Source of the DNA: Agrypnia vestita
Taxonomy: Eukaryota; Arthropoda; Insecta; Trichoptera; Phryganeidae
Assembly: GCA_016648135.1 (NCBI GenBank)
Contig: JADDOH010002114.1
Location: forward strand, 62,001-126,000
DNA length: 64,000 bases
Reading direction: 5' to 3'
Shown: positions 1 through 11,634 of the stretch, in pieces
Layout: every line of letters starts with the position of its first letter
Numbering within the stretch: the stretch's first letter is position 1
Program-made: the position numbers and the translations under genes
Notes under the pieces: generated by a model
What the model saw: the letters and a program-made list of their open reading frames with translations, nothing else
Databases searched by the model: none
Told to the model about the DNA's origin: nothing

Positions 1-765
1 ATGAGTCGCAAATTTTGACGAAATAAAAAGCGATGATTCTCCTTTGAATACTTTATTGCTTCTGGTAATTATCACATGGCCTACAGTCCTCTCTACACAG
101 GCCCCGGGTGTCACCTTAATTCAAAGTGTGCCATTGGGGTGATGTTCGCTAGATGTAGCCCTAACACTAAATTCACCGTTTCTTGGGTTACAAGCTCTTA
201 ATATTGCTATTAATCATTAATCAAAATATTGTCACAGGTCGTGGCTGGTCACTTAACACGAATTGTATTTTTTTATTATATTTTAGGAAACATACAGTAC
301 AATGTAATAAAAAAATATAATATATCAAAAAAATATTCGTTTAGTATAACCAGTGAACTTTCCTCGAAGCTGGTAAAAAAAACTAAGTAAAAAAATAGTA
401 AAGAATATGTGATAAATAATAAATATTTCGTCAAATTTACTTCAATAATAATAAATGAGATTACGGAGTTTCATTTTAAATAAAAGCAAATTGTCAATAA
501 AATTGTCTAGATAATTTGTGGAATTTAACAGATTGTATTTTGAAGTGGAAGGAGTTACAAAGTTAATACACTACTCTTGAATCCACACTAGTTCTTAATT
601 TATCCCAGTTATAATGAATACTTTATTATAACTGGACGTCACTTGATTTATCACTTGCTAGAGTATTCCATTTGAATATCGAACGTAAGTAGTCACACTT
701 ATTCAAATCGCTAGTTAGGTACTCCGCTCGATTATTTCATGATATCTGTTGCTCAGATTATCTCA
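1..765. other. AT-rich intergenic DNA, nothing recognised
   Basis: Low-complexity AT-rich sequence with frequent stops in all frames. I see no gene, RNA or mobile element here. Confidence 0.5.
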
Positions 766-950
766 CAACTGGCCACTCTGGCCGTCGTTCTACGTCCGAT
801 ATCACCCCGATAGAAATTTCAAAACAAAATTAACCGACGCTGTCAGTCGCGCTTTATATACGCAGTACGTTGGCCTTTCGAACTCTCGAGAAGATTATTT
901 TATTTCTGATGTTACTACCATTGACATATTACAAGGAATTCTGTACATAA
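766..950 (+). repeat. Dispersed repeat, copy 1 (partner at 59050-59320)
   Basis: This stretch shares several ordered blocks with 59050-59320: GGCCGTCG, then CTCGAGAAGATT followed by a T/C-rich run, then GAGGAAT/AAGGAAT plus TCTGTAC/ACTGTAC. Order and spacing are conserved although the sequence has diverged. It has a TATA-like word (TTTATATACG, about 852-861) and may be part of an LTR or the end of a non-autonomous element. The family is not recognised, and the reading frame at 749-1054 is not judged real. Confidence 0.4.
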
Positions 951-2311
951 TCTCTGTTACCATTTCGTTACAATATATAATTTTCCATGTAAAAATGTCC
1001 CTGACTAACGCTTACAGATGGCAAAATAATTATGAAGTGTATAATAAGAGGTAAGCAAGTATAATTATATACGTAAAAATGTTTATCACTAAGGCTAACA
1101 GATAAGAAGCAAAAAAATCATAATTCTTTATTTAATAATGTCAATCACTAATGTTATCAAGATGCTACGCTATTCTAGATAGCGCTGTTCTCACGGTCTT
1201 AACTGGGGGCCAAAATATAATAAAAGTACGTCATTTTTGACGGGTTATAGCTAATACATATATTAACACATGCGCACTTATATGTAAGACATAGTTAATA
1301 ACATTCCAAGAATACATCAAAGTAATTACTCAGAAAAAGAATGATTTATTAAAGAAATATAGTTAATGAAGACATGTAAGTAATTCTCATTTGAAAAATC
1401 AATTACAGAATAGTAATTGTAAAATTTAGTTTTAACGCTATTTTACTTAATTTACTGGTCTCCGTATGAAGTCAAAAAGTTAAGTGACCACTTAATAATA
1501 CATTTTGTTCACAAGCCCAGCATCTGAAATCTACTGCATACTTTTTTTGCGAAGTGGTTCGATTTTACTTGCCGCTGAATATTACGCGAGAGCCGTGCAC
1601 CTACTTTACATACAGCGGTCCATTAACGCCGTGAATGGGGGACTCCCTGTGGATTTTGACTCCAATTTGCCGCCAAAATGGACCCTGGCTGAGATGGAAT
1701 CGTAGATCGTCCACTAATTATCAAATGGTGCTGAACAGCACCAGGAATTTGATGGTCACGTTGCTACCTGTAGTCGGATGTAAGCCCTGATAAAAAATAT
1801 CCCGAATATAGTAGCCGCAGGTGCCCCCCACGCGCATAATATGTATCATTGTGAAAAATATTTATTGCACGAATTATGATGTTATTATTCCAATGAATAT
1901 TCATGCGCTCAATCTATTAATTCGTTTCATAATTAATATGAATTGAATAATTAGTAGACAATAATGTTTGCAATAATTCATTTTTATGACAACCTATGGT
2001 TGTCATCAGCAATCGTAATTTGTGAATATAATTAAATAAATTTACAAACAGATTTTATATTAAAATGATTCTATCGTTAGTAATCAAAATGTAATAATTT
2101 CGTTGTCTGTCTGTCCGTAACTTTCTGGAATCAGATTAGTTTAATAAATTAGTGTGCGACACGCACCAGCGCGCTGCTTTAGCTTTAGCAACACGCAAGG
2201 GTTATTATTTTATATATTTAGTTTTAAATTTAAGCGAATAAAGATAATTAAAAAAAAGGTCAAATTATTAACTAGCCGTAAACTCATGAAAAATCACGGG
2301 ACACAATAATC
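951..2311. other. Intergenic DNA, nothing firm
   Basis: Mostly AT-rich. A GC-richer patch at about 1505-1710 has an open frame of 66 codons with no recognisable product. A small perfect hairpin (8-bp arms, loop AA) lies at 1726-1743. No gene is supported. Confidence 0.4.
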
Positions 2312-2593
2312 AACCTGTCCATAGCTCGTTGAAATTATAACAATAACACTGATGATGACTAGCCTCTAATGAGGCCCGGGCGCCCGAGTGTGATACGTCA
2401 ATCAGTGCACGGTTCGGGTTACACGTAAGAGTCGTTATTATTATTATGTCCCGTGATCTTTCACGGGTTAATGACTAGTAATTAATAACAACCCTTGTGA
2501 CCTGAGTGTGACACGTTGACATTTTACACTCGGGCGCCCGGGGCTCATAAGCGGCTAGTCATCATCGTGTTGTTGTTGTATTTCCAACAGGTT
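2312..2593. mobile_element. Foldback/MITE-like element with long inverted repeats
   Basis: The two ends are inverted copies of each other over roughly 75 bases. Left reads AACCTGT then GATGATGACTAGCC then GGGCGCCCGAGTGT. Right, reverse-complemented, reads AACCTGTT, GATGATGACTAGCC, GGGCGCCCGAGTGT in the same order. The centre holds a small hairpin, CCCGTGA...TCACGGG. There is no coding capacity. Related fragments with the same central words (GTCCCGT..TCACGG, then ACGGCTAGTAAT) occur at 2265-2310, 21680-21835 and 57895-57940, so it belongs to a dispersed family. Confidence 0.7.
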
Positions 2594-5066
2594 ATGAACA
2601 GACATTCGAAATTAGGATAGTGAGTACATTTTCTTGTAAATCACATTTTCATAGCGTGGAAAATTTTTTAAATGTATGTATCAAATACCTAGAGCTGTAG
2701 TATACAATAGGAATAAAATTAGTCCAAATGAAGTTGATTAGGTAAATATACAAAGTGAAATATGCAGTGAGTAAATGAGTTAATTCTACAAATATGTAGA
2801 ATTAAGTGTATTCAACAATATTAAAAAATGAACCACCTATCTATCTATGTTGATGATATATTTTGAGGAGATGATTTTAAGTGTGAGTCTTGATTAAAAT
2901 AGCAATAGAAGACATCTGCAAAATACGTGAGATGATCAGATTGAAAAATTTACACGATAAGATCTGTGAAATGATATGAAAATTATTTATTGTTCAGGAC
3001 AGTAATAACTTTACCCTATATTATTCTCTGCCTACTCCTACGGAGGATAGATAACTGATTCAAGTACAAGCTAAATGGAGCTCTAATATTCATGACTATC
3101 GTAAGTTGCCGAGGTTAGCAGCCTCGCATTTACACTATGATAATTCAAATACGACCAAAAACTCAACTGTGAATTTTGCAAATTAAACAAAAGATGATTA
3201 TATTTCTTAGGTGTATATGTATATATTATATATTGCTATATTCCTTTTTCAAAAATCTTCCCATTGTGCTTCAACTAAGCAAAGCTTCAAATCCGTTGAA
3301 CTAGACACTATTATTTAAGACTTAACGAGCTTCGATAATTAAATGGGACAACTCATCTTGAATGCAAAATAATACACTAGATTATAATAGATCTTTGATC
3401 TTTAAGAATAAAGTTAATCTTTTTCTCGTGGGATCTCCAACTTCTAATAAGCAATTAAGTGATTATAAGTCAACGCGTAAAATATCGGATCTATTGAATA
3501 CTGAAGTAAGCCGTCACACGATTTCGTATTCTTGGAAAATTTTGAATAATTACTAGCTACTCTACATTTTTCGACAGAAATTCATGGCGAGTACGTCATT
3601 TTCACATTATTTGATCGATTCTGATAGCTGGCGTCATCTGACGTAACAAGTTAGAGTGGAGATTGTAGGCAAAAGATTCTGTGGCTGAAAATCGATTGGA
3701 AAGTATTAATATAACTTGTTTTAAATATATTTAATTAGGATAGCTGTTCGCGGAATTATAGTTAATGTTTCACTTTTTTGCATTTATACTTCTTCTCACT
3801 TGATCAAGATACAATTAATTAAATTTATAAGTGAATTCAAGATTATTTTTAAATATTTAAAATATTAGGCCACCAACACATATTTTTATACATACTTTAA
3901 TTATGTGCAGTCAGAGAAAATTAAAAAAAAAAAGTTTATTTAGGTAGTAAAGCAATAACTAAAGCGATACAAATAGTCGCCGCGTCACAATATCTTGGCA
4001 ACCAGTTGGTGTAAAAAATAAATAAAATCAAATTATTTTTTTTTTAATATAAAAATTAGGACTTTCTATTTTACATATACATAATTTTAGTCTGAAATTG
4101 AATGATTTAGAATCATTAGAAATTAGTAAAGCATGTAAAAGTACACAAAACATTAATAATAATCAATTAAATTTTACTACTAGTAATCAAGAATTTCAGC
4201 AATAATATTTAAAAATAATTTTTCAAAAAATTAAGAAAAACACAGAACAAAAGACATGATTCATTTTGATACTCGTATTTTGGCATTTATAAAACATCCT
4301 GATGATGAAAAGGTTTTCCGAAACATGTAAGCGTAAATAATAAATATAAGTAGATACAAACAAATAATAAAATCAATATTTTTTAATCAATTTAAATGTA
4401 TAAAAAGACAAAGAACGACAAAAGACTCCTTATTGAGTTTTTGCGCAGTGGTACATTGATCACATTCCGAAGAAGTAATGGATTTTTTCATAGGAGTGGT
4501 AAAGATACGTACTTTCACTTTGATGACGAAGAGAAGACTGTACCCTTCTAAGAATACCTTTCAATAATATTAAGTAAATGTATTTATCTACGATTATAAA
4601 TACAAGAGAGTTTTAGAAAGTTTTATGCTTTTGTTTAAATTTACTTAAAAACCATTAGGATCACCATATAGGTAGATAATAATATTTAAAAAAAACGGAC
4701 TAAAAATGCTTTTGAAAACGTAATATACACATATTTAGAATAATACCTCTACATTTAAAATTTATTATAAAACGTTTTATTATAGTACCTACTTACTAAG
4801 TTGAGTTAGAAATTTACATAAAATTTATATTTTACATTTGTCAAACTCCGACATCCATCCGTAACATTATTACCTACAAATATGTTCATACAAAATCTTT
4901 TAAAAATACAAATAATTTTAATTTACCATTTTTATTATATATTTTCTCTCCGACTCAATGAATATGTGCTAAGAAAAGGCATCGTTATTGGGGGGAGCAA
5001 ATCTTCATGTTGTGAAAACAGGTGACGTAACCATTGAACCGCATAACTGTTAGTACTTTATATTGT
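2594..5066. other. AT-rich intergenic DNA
   Basis: No gene seen. It holds a scrap resembling the 3' end of the LINE family at 26595 (about 3012-3055: TCTGCCTACTCC..GGAGGATAGATAAC) and the hammerhead-like motif at 4299. The 64-codon frame at 3362-3556 is AT-rich and has no recognisable motif. Confidence 0.4.
4299..4330 (+). ncRNA. Hammerhead-ribozyme-like core, copy A
   Basis: CTGATGA (4299-4305) is followed by one extra T, a short GAAA/TTTC hairpin, then GAAAC (4320-4324) overlapping a self-complementary ACATGT and then A. These are the conserved core boxes of a hammerhead ribozyme in the right order. Stem I pairing is not evident in this copy and stem II is weak, so it is probably decayed. 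Confidence 0.35.
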
Positions 5067-5112
5067 TACAAACAAAAGATATATTAAACTCTTAATATAT
5101 CTTTTGTTTGTA
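5067..5112. repeat. Near-perfect palindrome (21-bp arms, 4-nt loop)
   Basis: Bases 5067-5087 and 5092-5112 are perfect reverse complements separated by ACTC. The palindrome lies 53 bp before the left end of the mariner at 5166 but is not part of its terminal repeat. Confidence 0.85.
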
Positions 5113-5165
5113 TCAATTATTCATTTTGAATCTTTGTTCGATAGCATGTGCTAGAAAAAGATATA

Positions 5166-6450
5166 TTAGGTCCTTACATATGAAATTCACGTTTTGCCGT
5201 ACTGGCAAATTTGATCTCAAATATCTTCTCTTTGGTTAGGAATTCCAAATCCAAATTTATACAGCTATTTACTCATGTATTTGTGTTTTGAAAATTATAA
5301 TTCATTTGTTTTTTCCTCAATTGTTTTTTTCTTTGCGTCACTCAGTTTACAAAATGAAAAACTTAAAATATCGCGTTATTTACGAGTACGAGTTCCACCG
5401 TGGCACCAGTGCTGCAGAAACGGCTCGAAGGATTAATGATGTGTATGGCGACGGTGCCGCAAAAGAAAACACAGTGCGTTTTTGGTTCCAACGTTTTCGT
5501 TCTGGAAATTTCGACCTGCAGAACAAGCCCCGTGGACGGCCGGAGACCAAAGTTGATAATGAAGAATTGAAGGCTATTGTGGAAGCGGATCCATCGCAAA
5601 CCACATCCGAGTTAGCTGCAGGCTGCGGTGTTAGTGATAAAACTGTTTTAATCCACTTGAAGCAAATTGGTAAGGTGAAAAAGCTTGAAAGGTGGGTACC
5701 TCACGAATTGAGTGAAGCAAATCAACAAACGCGCGTTGACTGCTGCGTTGCATTACTCAACCGGCACAATAATGAAGGGATTTTAAATCGAATCATTACC
5801 TGTGATGAAAAGTGGATCCTGTACGATAATCGGAAGCGCTCATCGCAATGGCTGAACCCTGCCGAACCAGCCAAACCATGCCCCAAGCGAAAATTGACTC
5901 CAAAAAAGTTACTTGTGAGCGTTTGGTGGACTAGTGCTGGTGTCGTTCACTACAGCTTTCTTAAATCTGGCCAGACGATTACGGCAGATGTCTATTGTCA
6001 GCAACTGCAAACCATGATGGAAAAGCTAGCTGCTAAACAACCGAGGCTGGTTAATCGCTCTAGGCCACTGCTGCTTCATGATAACGCTAGACCACACACT
6101 GCACAACAGACGGCTACCAAATTAGAGGAGCTTCAATTGGAATGTCTAAGACATCCACCGTACTCTCCGGACCTTGCCCCAACAGATTACAATTTTTTTC
6201 GAAATTTGGATAACTTCTTGCAAAGGAAAAAATTCAACTCCGATGGGGCAGTCCAAACCGCCTTCAAAGATTTTATTGATTCCCGTCCGAATGGTTTTTT
6301 AAGTAAAGGGATCGATGAACTACCTATGAGATGGCAAAAGTGCATAGATAGCAATGGTACATACTTTGATTAAATAAATATATTATAATAAAAAAAATCG
6401 GCTTTATGTTCCTCCCATACTAAACGTCAATTTCATATGTAAGGACCTAA
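5166..6450 (+). mobile_element. mariner transposon (cecropia-type), intact copy
   Basis: A complete 1285-bp element. It begins TTAGGTCCTTACATATG and ends with the inverted copy. The terminal inverted repeats are about 29 bp with one mismatch. A TA duplication flanks it at 5164-5165 and 6451-6452, the target-site rule of the Tc1/mariner superfamily. It contains one full-length transposase frame. A second copy of the same length lies inverted at 16134-17418 with different flanking DNA, so the two were separate insertions. Confidence 0.95.
5354..6373 (+). CDS. mariner transposase (intact, 339 aa)
   Basis: This is the DNA transposase that binds the terminal repeats and cuts and pastes the element at TA sites. 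The N-terminal ~110 residues hold two helix-turn-helix units that would bind the repeats. The linker motif WVPHEL is at residues 114-119. The catalytic triad is D151 (TCDEKW), D243 (LLHDNARPH) and D278 (YSPDLAPTD), with exactly 34 residues between the last two, the D,D34D signature of mariner. The C-terminus RWQKC.D.NGTYFD and overall similarity resemble the cecropia subfamily, the group that includes human Hsmar1/SETMAR. The start is the ATG at 5354, which gives MKNLKY as in the family; the frame is open upstream to 5288 but only through a non-ATG codon. There is no internal stop or frameshift, so the enzyme could be active. The usual S before the third Asp is T here. Confidence 0.95.
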   Translation: MKNLKYRVIYEYEFHRGTSAAETARRINDVYGDGAAKENTVRFWFQRFRSGNFDLQNKPRGRPETKVDNEELKAIVEADPSQTTSELAAGCGVSDKTVLIHLKQIGKVKKLERWVPHELSEANQQTRVDCCVALLNRHNNEGILNRIITCDEKWILYDNRKRSSQWLNPAEPAKPCPKRKLTPKKLLVSVWWTSAGVVHYSFLKSGQTITADVYCQQLQTMMEKLAAKQPRLVNRSRPLLLHDNARPHTAQQTATKLEELQLECLRHPPYSPDLAPTDYNFFRNLDNFLQRKKFNSDGAVQTAFKDFIDSRPNGFLSKGIDELPMRWQKCIDSNGTYFD

Positions 6451-6452
6451 TA

Positions 6453-9059
6453 TTATGCTGATTTTATTTGATGAATATATTTAAAAAAAAATTGGTTATA
6501 TATCATTTATCTATTTCCTTTAATACAAATAATAATGTTTCTGTATTTTAAGATAAGTATTTATTGTAAAATAAAATAAGAGATCTAATATAATTGTATT
6601 ATACAAAAATTAATAATGTTGCCCAAAAAATAATAAAAAGAAACACTTGGGGTATGAAAAATTTCCCATTTATCCCCGCCTATAACTCGATTGAGCAAGT
6701 TTATATTGTTTCCCATATAAAAATCCTTTTATGTCGATTGTTTTAACCCTCCGGAAGGTGTTAGCTATGCCCATAATAAAAGTCAATGGTCAGTTATGAC
6801 CCTTCAACGTGGAAGGGACTACACCTAGATTTTCTGCACACCTGTGAATTTACGAAATTTTCCATCAGAGGGATGTATTATTTAGTTGTTTTATGGAAAT
6901 TATAAAGAGCACTTTGGTAGGCTAAATGTAAATGTAAAGATAGCTTTATGCACTAAATTAATTCAATTAATGATTATTAGCACACATGATTATTTTATGG
7001 ATAGATATAAAGCATGCCATTTGAAATAAAAACCGAGTAAATGCAGTGAAAATGCGGTCGCTCGGTGCGGCCATGAAGAATGAACAACTAAGGAGTGAAT
7101 GTGTGAAATTAGTCAACAGTGTGGGTGAGGAGACGATAGTACAAATAGGTAAAAAAATATGATGTGAACACAGGGATCTGCAAATAACCTGGCGTAAAAT
7201 ATCAGAGGACTAGCTGTAACCCGTCAAAAATGAGGGTACTTTTGACTCCCATGAAAGAGTAATAACGACTTTTAAAAAAATGTTTGAACATTTTTTTAAT
7301 ACTTCCTATGCTTGCAGTTAATGGTACTCTGGCGATCGTGCTGGGCGGAACAAGAAATGGTTTGCGTCTTTGCTCAGTCCTATACGTATTGATTTTTGAT
7401 CGCTTAAGTTGCGGCCGTTTCGGGTTTGTTGGCCCGGAGTTCAAGCCCCATCTCCGGCCGTTTCATTTTTTTTAACCGTGAATTCGAAAAAAATTACGGA
7501 CGTCACACGAAGTTACGGACGTCACACGAAGTTACGGACAGACAAACAGACGGATAGACGAAATTATTATGTTTGATCTACCTGTCGCGAACGTACGTGA
7601 GATGAGATATGAAAGTAACCAGGCAATGGTGGTACGCCAAGAGAGAAAACTGTGTTGTTCTATACTTTTCCTATCCCTGCCTCAACGGTGCGGTGTTAAC
7701 TAAGTTAGTTTTATTTTTGGATTATATTTAAATAATCATATTATTTTATTTACTAATAGTATCCAGCAGATTGGAGCACAAAGACAATGAGAAAGGGATA
7801 GATGGAACTCTATTGACTGCACTCGATGACGCGGTCATGGACTTCCAAGTCTTAAAAGAAGAAGAAGAGGAAATTGAACGCTAGACTATGAAGTTAATTG
7901 TTAAAGTAAAATTTTAGTATGCGGTTAAATGCGCGTGCATCCATGCGCACCCAGAAGTTAGCCGTCAAAGAAAGTAAAATGTGTACATTTTTATATATTG
8001 TTTATGGTTATTGCGTAACTGTCTAAAGTTTATTAATTTGAAATTATATTATCCAGGAGCGTGCAGTGAGAACAATAAACATGACTTTTATTTTAACATA
8101 TATTTGGAAAAAATCAAAATTAATTATTTATCCGGCAGAATATTATGAAACACTAAAATCTGAATCATATGTAATTGTTGTAATATGAATATTACGAGAT
8201 GTATATCTTATTTCAGTTTCTTCTCAAAATACATGCTTAGGAAAAAATCATGTTTCTTGTTCTCACTACACACGCTGATATTATCAACCATCTTGAATTG
8301 AGTATTAATCATAAAGATACTCAATTCAAAAGCTGAGGAATGATTGGTTATTGAATTGAAAATTAGAACTGTTTATTGAATTTGGATTTTAGCTGTGTAA
8401 TCGAAATAACAAAAATGGTATTCTCATAGAGATTTCTGTATTTCATGTTATTGTCGATGTTCGGCTGCATTCAGCTGCGTTTGATGTGTTTGGAAATGTC
8501 CGCTAGTAAAAATTTGTAATTATGTACTATGCGATTCTTGGCATCAGCTTTTGGTCGTGGTAATAATAATAATAACAAAAGGTCTTTATTTCAGCTTGTT
8601 GAGAATAGATTCTTACCTCGCCATATAGATATATATACATATAAGTAAAAATAGAAAACCATCAACAGACATACATGTAGAATAAGAAATAAAGACATGT
8701 CGAAATTAAAAATAGAAAGAAGAAAATAATAATAATAGATAAATACATAAATAATGGAGAACAGTCACTGTTTATTTAAAACGTATTTTTTTATATGTGC
8801 CAAAGATGTTTTACTTCTACTACTACTAGATTTACTTCACGTTTACATAAGTACATACACCCACTTTTTTATTGTTTTGAGCAGTGTTTGTCATAAAAAA
8901 ATATTCATACACTTATAATTTAAAGTTTAATTGTATGTGTGAAGAAATATTTAATCTGATTATATGTGGAAGATGTTATACCCTTGTCATATTTTTTTAA
9001 CAACGACATAAAGACGATATTGAAAATGAACATTTTTACACACGAGTATTGTTGATTCC
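6453..9059. other. Intergenic DNA with decayed repeats
   Basis: No gene seen. About 7205-7570 carries a dispersed repeat: CTAGCTGTAACCCGTCAAAAATG at its start (in parts), then a doubled GGACGTCACACGAAGTTAC near 7498-7535, then GACAGACAAACAGACGG and GAAATTATTAT. The same end words recur around the minisatellite at 28.99-29.43 kb. A 13-bp perfect hairpin is at 8293-8329. A reverse-complemented trinucleotide LINE-type tail is near 8565-8580. Confidence 0.4.
8293..8329. repeat. Perfect hairpin, 13-bp arms
   Basis: Arms 8293-8305 and 8317-8329 are exact reverse complements (TTGAATTGAGTAT) with an 11-nt loop. The function is unknown. Confidence 0.8.
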
Positions 9060-9435
9060 CGACGAATTATGGATTTAATCTTTGAAGAGATGTTCGATGA
9101 AGAATGGGAGGAACAGGATGAGCGCGGCCGTGTTTCCGGAAGGGATCCTTCCACGAGGTGGTCTCTTTGTTCGCGCAAAAAATGGTGGAAACCTTCTTGC
9201 TTAATCTGGTAATCCGTTTAAGCAGAAAGCAGAAATGTAAACGAATGATTTCAAGCATACCATCGCGTCTGCCAGCGGTGAACATTAAAGGATACAACCG
9301 AGACCACAAAGCGCTTTCAATCCTTTCATTCCGGCGGAATATCGATGCTGGAGCCGTGCCTGTTTGTGCTGAGGAAGAGCACCATTTGTCTAACTTTTGT
9401 TGCCAAACTCGACAGTCAGCTCGAATAATCACAAT
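9060..9435. other. GC-richer patch with a short acidic ORF
   Basis: This ~375-bp block is clearly less AT-rich than its surroundings and is open for 100 or so codons in other frames on both strands. On the + strand, 9069-9212 encodes 47 residues with a very acidic start (MDLIFEEMFDEEWEEQ) and then a stop; the frame continues only after a shift. I do not recognise a family. It could be the decayed start of a transposon or retrogene ORF. Confidence 0.3.
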
Positions 9436-10253
9436 ATTTGTTAAGTAATGCTCGCGAATTTCGAAAATGCAATTACTCTAATGCGTATTTTCAGTTCAGT
9501 TCAATAAATATATACAATAATTCTATGGACACTGTTTACCTATTTTAATAATAAGTATACTTTGAACAACAATAATGACTATTTGAGTCGTTGATATCAA
9601 TACACCTGTATTGATATTATATTATCTTCTGATACGAATTATAAATATGTTTGTTTTGTAAAAGCGGACCATGTATAAAGTCTGTATGGACTGACTTGAT
9701 AAAAAAGATAATCATTTATATAAAATAACTTTATAAACACCACTTTTTTATTGAAAAAAAATTCAACATGTTTCGAAGCCAATGGCTTCTTCGTCAGGAT
9801 AACAAAAATAAAATTAAAAAAAAAATCTTTTTAAAATTTTTTTATATAAAAGTTATTTAAAAACGTATATTTTCTGGTAAGATATCTTGACAATAATGTT
9901 TAAGACATATCTTAAAAAAGGATTAATGTCAAAAAATAAATGAGATAAGTTACTAGCAGAATAAAGGCTTTCTATTTACGTATTGTCTTAAATCTCTGTA
10001 GACTCGTTGTGTTATTTCAATTGTCATTTCAATGGAATTCTCTCGGGAGATGATTAATATATAAACTACATACTTGCGTCTTCCAAGCAATCTTATTTGA
10101 AATATAATGCTTGAGAAAAAGTCAACTGCCTGATTTATTTTATATTCTGAAAGTCTTGAAAAGGTCAATTTTTTACTCATAGCACTATAGTCAGCCATTG
10201 ACAAATTTTTTGCCAGTAAAATTTTTATTTTTTTAATATTATAGTATAATAAA
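9436..10253. other. AT-rich intergenic DNA
   Basis: No gene seen. It holds hammerhead-like copy B at 9765-9797. The minus-strand frame at 9953-10204 has no recognisable motif. Confidence 0.4.
9765..9797 (-). ncRNA. Hammerhead-ribozyme-like core, copy B
   Basis: Read on the minus strand: CTGACGA, one extra A, a perfect 6-bp hairpin GAAGCC/GGCTTC with loop ATT, then GAAAC running into self-complementary ACATGT and then T. Only two base pairs of stem I (TC/GA) can be drawn next to the core. The order and core match the hammerhead consensus CUGANGA...GAAA...UH. Confidence 0.4.
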
Positions 10254-10890
10254 TCAATACATAGTATAAAATAAAGTCCCCAGTGAGCGTCTGTCCCTCT
10301 GTCTGTCCGTCTGTAATCTCGAAAACCACTGAACGGATTTGTATGCGGATTTTACTGTTATGATCCGCATTTCTCCAAAAAGATTTTAATGTATTAAAAT
10401 TTGCCCTGTAGCACATGTAGGAGATAAGCATTAAGAGTTTAAGTGAATCAAGCTCTCACGTAAACGCTGATTAATCCGTTAGAGATAAAAAAAAGTAAAG
10501 GAAAGAATTGTGTGAAATTAAATTATATACAAAAAAGTCAGTGTTAGCATATATCTATCTTTTAAGGATAACTTACACCAACCATTTTTGTCTATAAAAT
10601 TTCATCAAATGTATAACTAACGTATAATGGTTAACTTTCCAGCAATTTTGACCAATTCAGTATTTTTTGAAGCGTCCTTGAGGAAAACGGCGCTATACAA
10701 ATGATTCAAATATTATTATTATTATTAATCCTTATCAAATGAAACATCTTACTTACCTTAAGCATTTACCGCAGATCTAATTTATCTTTTACACCAAATC
10801 ATTAAATTAAATATCTTTGAAAATATGATAAGTTTATCGCTACAAAAACTAAACTGTACCGGATGAAGCCAGGCTGGGTCGCTTGTAGAA
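10254..10890 (+). mobile_element. Helitron-like non-autonomous repeat, decayed
   Basis: It begins A|TC at 10253/10254 and soon has the CTGTC-rich run (CTGTCTGTCCGTCTG) and AACCACTGAACGGATTTG, words typical of a very common non-autonomous repeat in moth genomes. Its likely 3' end at 10860-10888 reads GGATGAAGCCAGGCTGGGTC then GCTTGT, a degraded form of the usual CTAG terminus. A LINE-type 3' tail (GGCGCTATACAAATG then ATT repeats, about 10640-10725) interrupts it. Assignment rests on recall of the family words. Confidence 0.5.
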
Positions 10891-11289
10891 CATAAATGTA
10901 TAGCGGATGAAATAATATTAATCACATATTATAAACTAGTACATTAAGAAAATAAATTTTGGTTAAAGGTGAAGTGAGAATATTTCATGATATTTATATA
11001 ATGGATAACCGATAAAATTTCGGAAAGTTTTAATGATAGTATCATATAATTATTATCAACTTGATAAATTTACATCAAATTTAAAATACAAATACACCGC
11101 GCTCGGTGTGTATAACCGATAGCATGCGTCAACTAACATCAAGTGAATTAATTACTGTCTAGTATGAAGCAGTCATATGACTTTGTCTCTTTCTCGCATA
11201 GATATCGCTCACGCTACTTTGACGTATATAGGTATACAAAAAATCTTGAAGTGCCATTACCAAAAAATTTACCTGGACTCGTAAGATCG
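10891..11289. other. AT-rich intergenic DNA, nothing recognised
   Basis: I see no gene or repeat of known type in this stretch. Confidence 0.4.
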
Positions 11290-11395
11290 AATGTCGCAGC
11301 CCAATGGGTAAAATACTGACTTCTCGTAAGGGAGGTACCAGGTTCGATTCCTTTTGAGGTAAAAAATAGCTATGTGATTTTCTCCTTATTTTTAT
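11290..11395 (+). repeat. tRNA-derived SINE fragment (family 2)
   Basis: It has a box A-like GCAGCCCAATGGG (about 11296-11308) and a box B GGTTCGATTCC (11341-11351), the internal RNA polymerase III promoter of tRNA-derived SINEs. The downstream ATAGCTATGTGATTT resembles the body of the copies at 25705 and 62915. No clean cloverleaf can be drawn, so this is not a tRNA gene. Confidence 0.6.
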
Positions 11396-11634
11396 TTTGT
11401 TTTGCTACAGTGAATGCCAAGAATTGGATTATGGTAGTGTTTTTTTTTTTTTAATATTCAAATGCAAATTTTTATGCAACAAAAGGATAGATAGAAGTTC
11501 TGAACTGCTCGTCCACTTCCACAGCATGCGGATTTGCCATAAGAGTGTACACCTCAGATGTATAAATATTACATCTTTGTGCACTTGCCGCTAAACAAAT
11601 CTCTCAAACCACGACAGCATAGTAATTAGGCACC

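Noticed and set aside
5380..5604. Antisense ORFs over the mariner transposase (also 16980-17311)
   Set aside because: They are reverse-strand shadows of the transposase frame, repeated in both copies.
11290..11395. Possible tRNA gene
   Set aside because: Box A and box B words are present, but no acceptor, anticodon or T-arm pairing gives a cloverleaf; a SINE explains it better. The same applies to 23184, 25705, 27590, 33419 and 62915.
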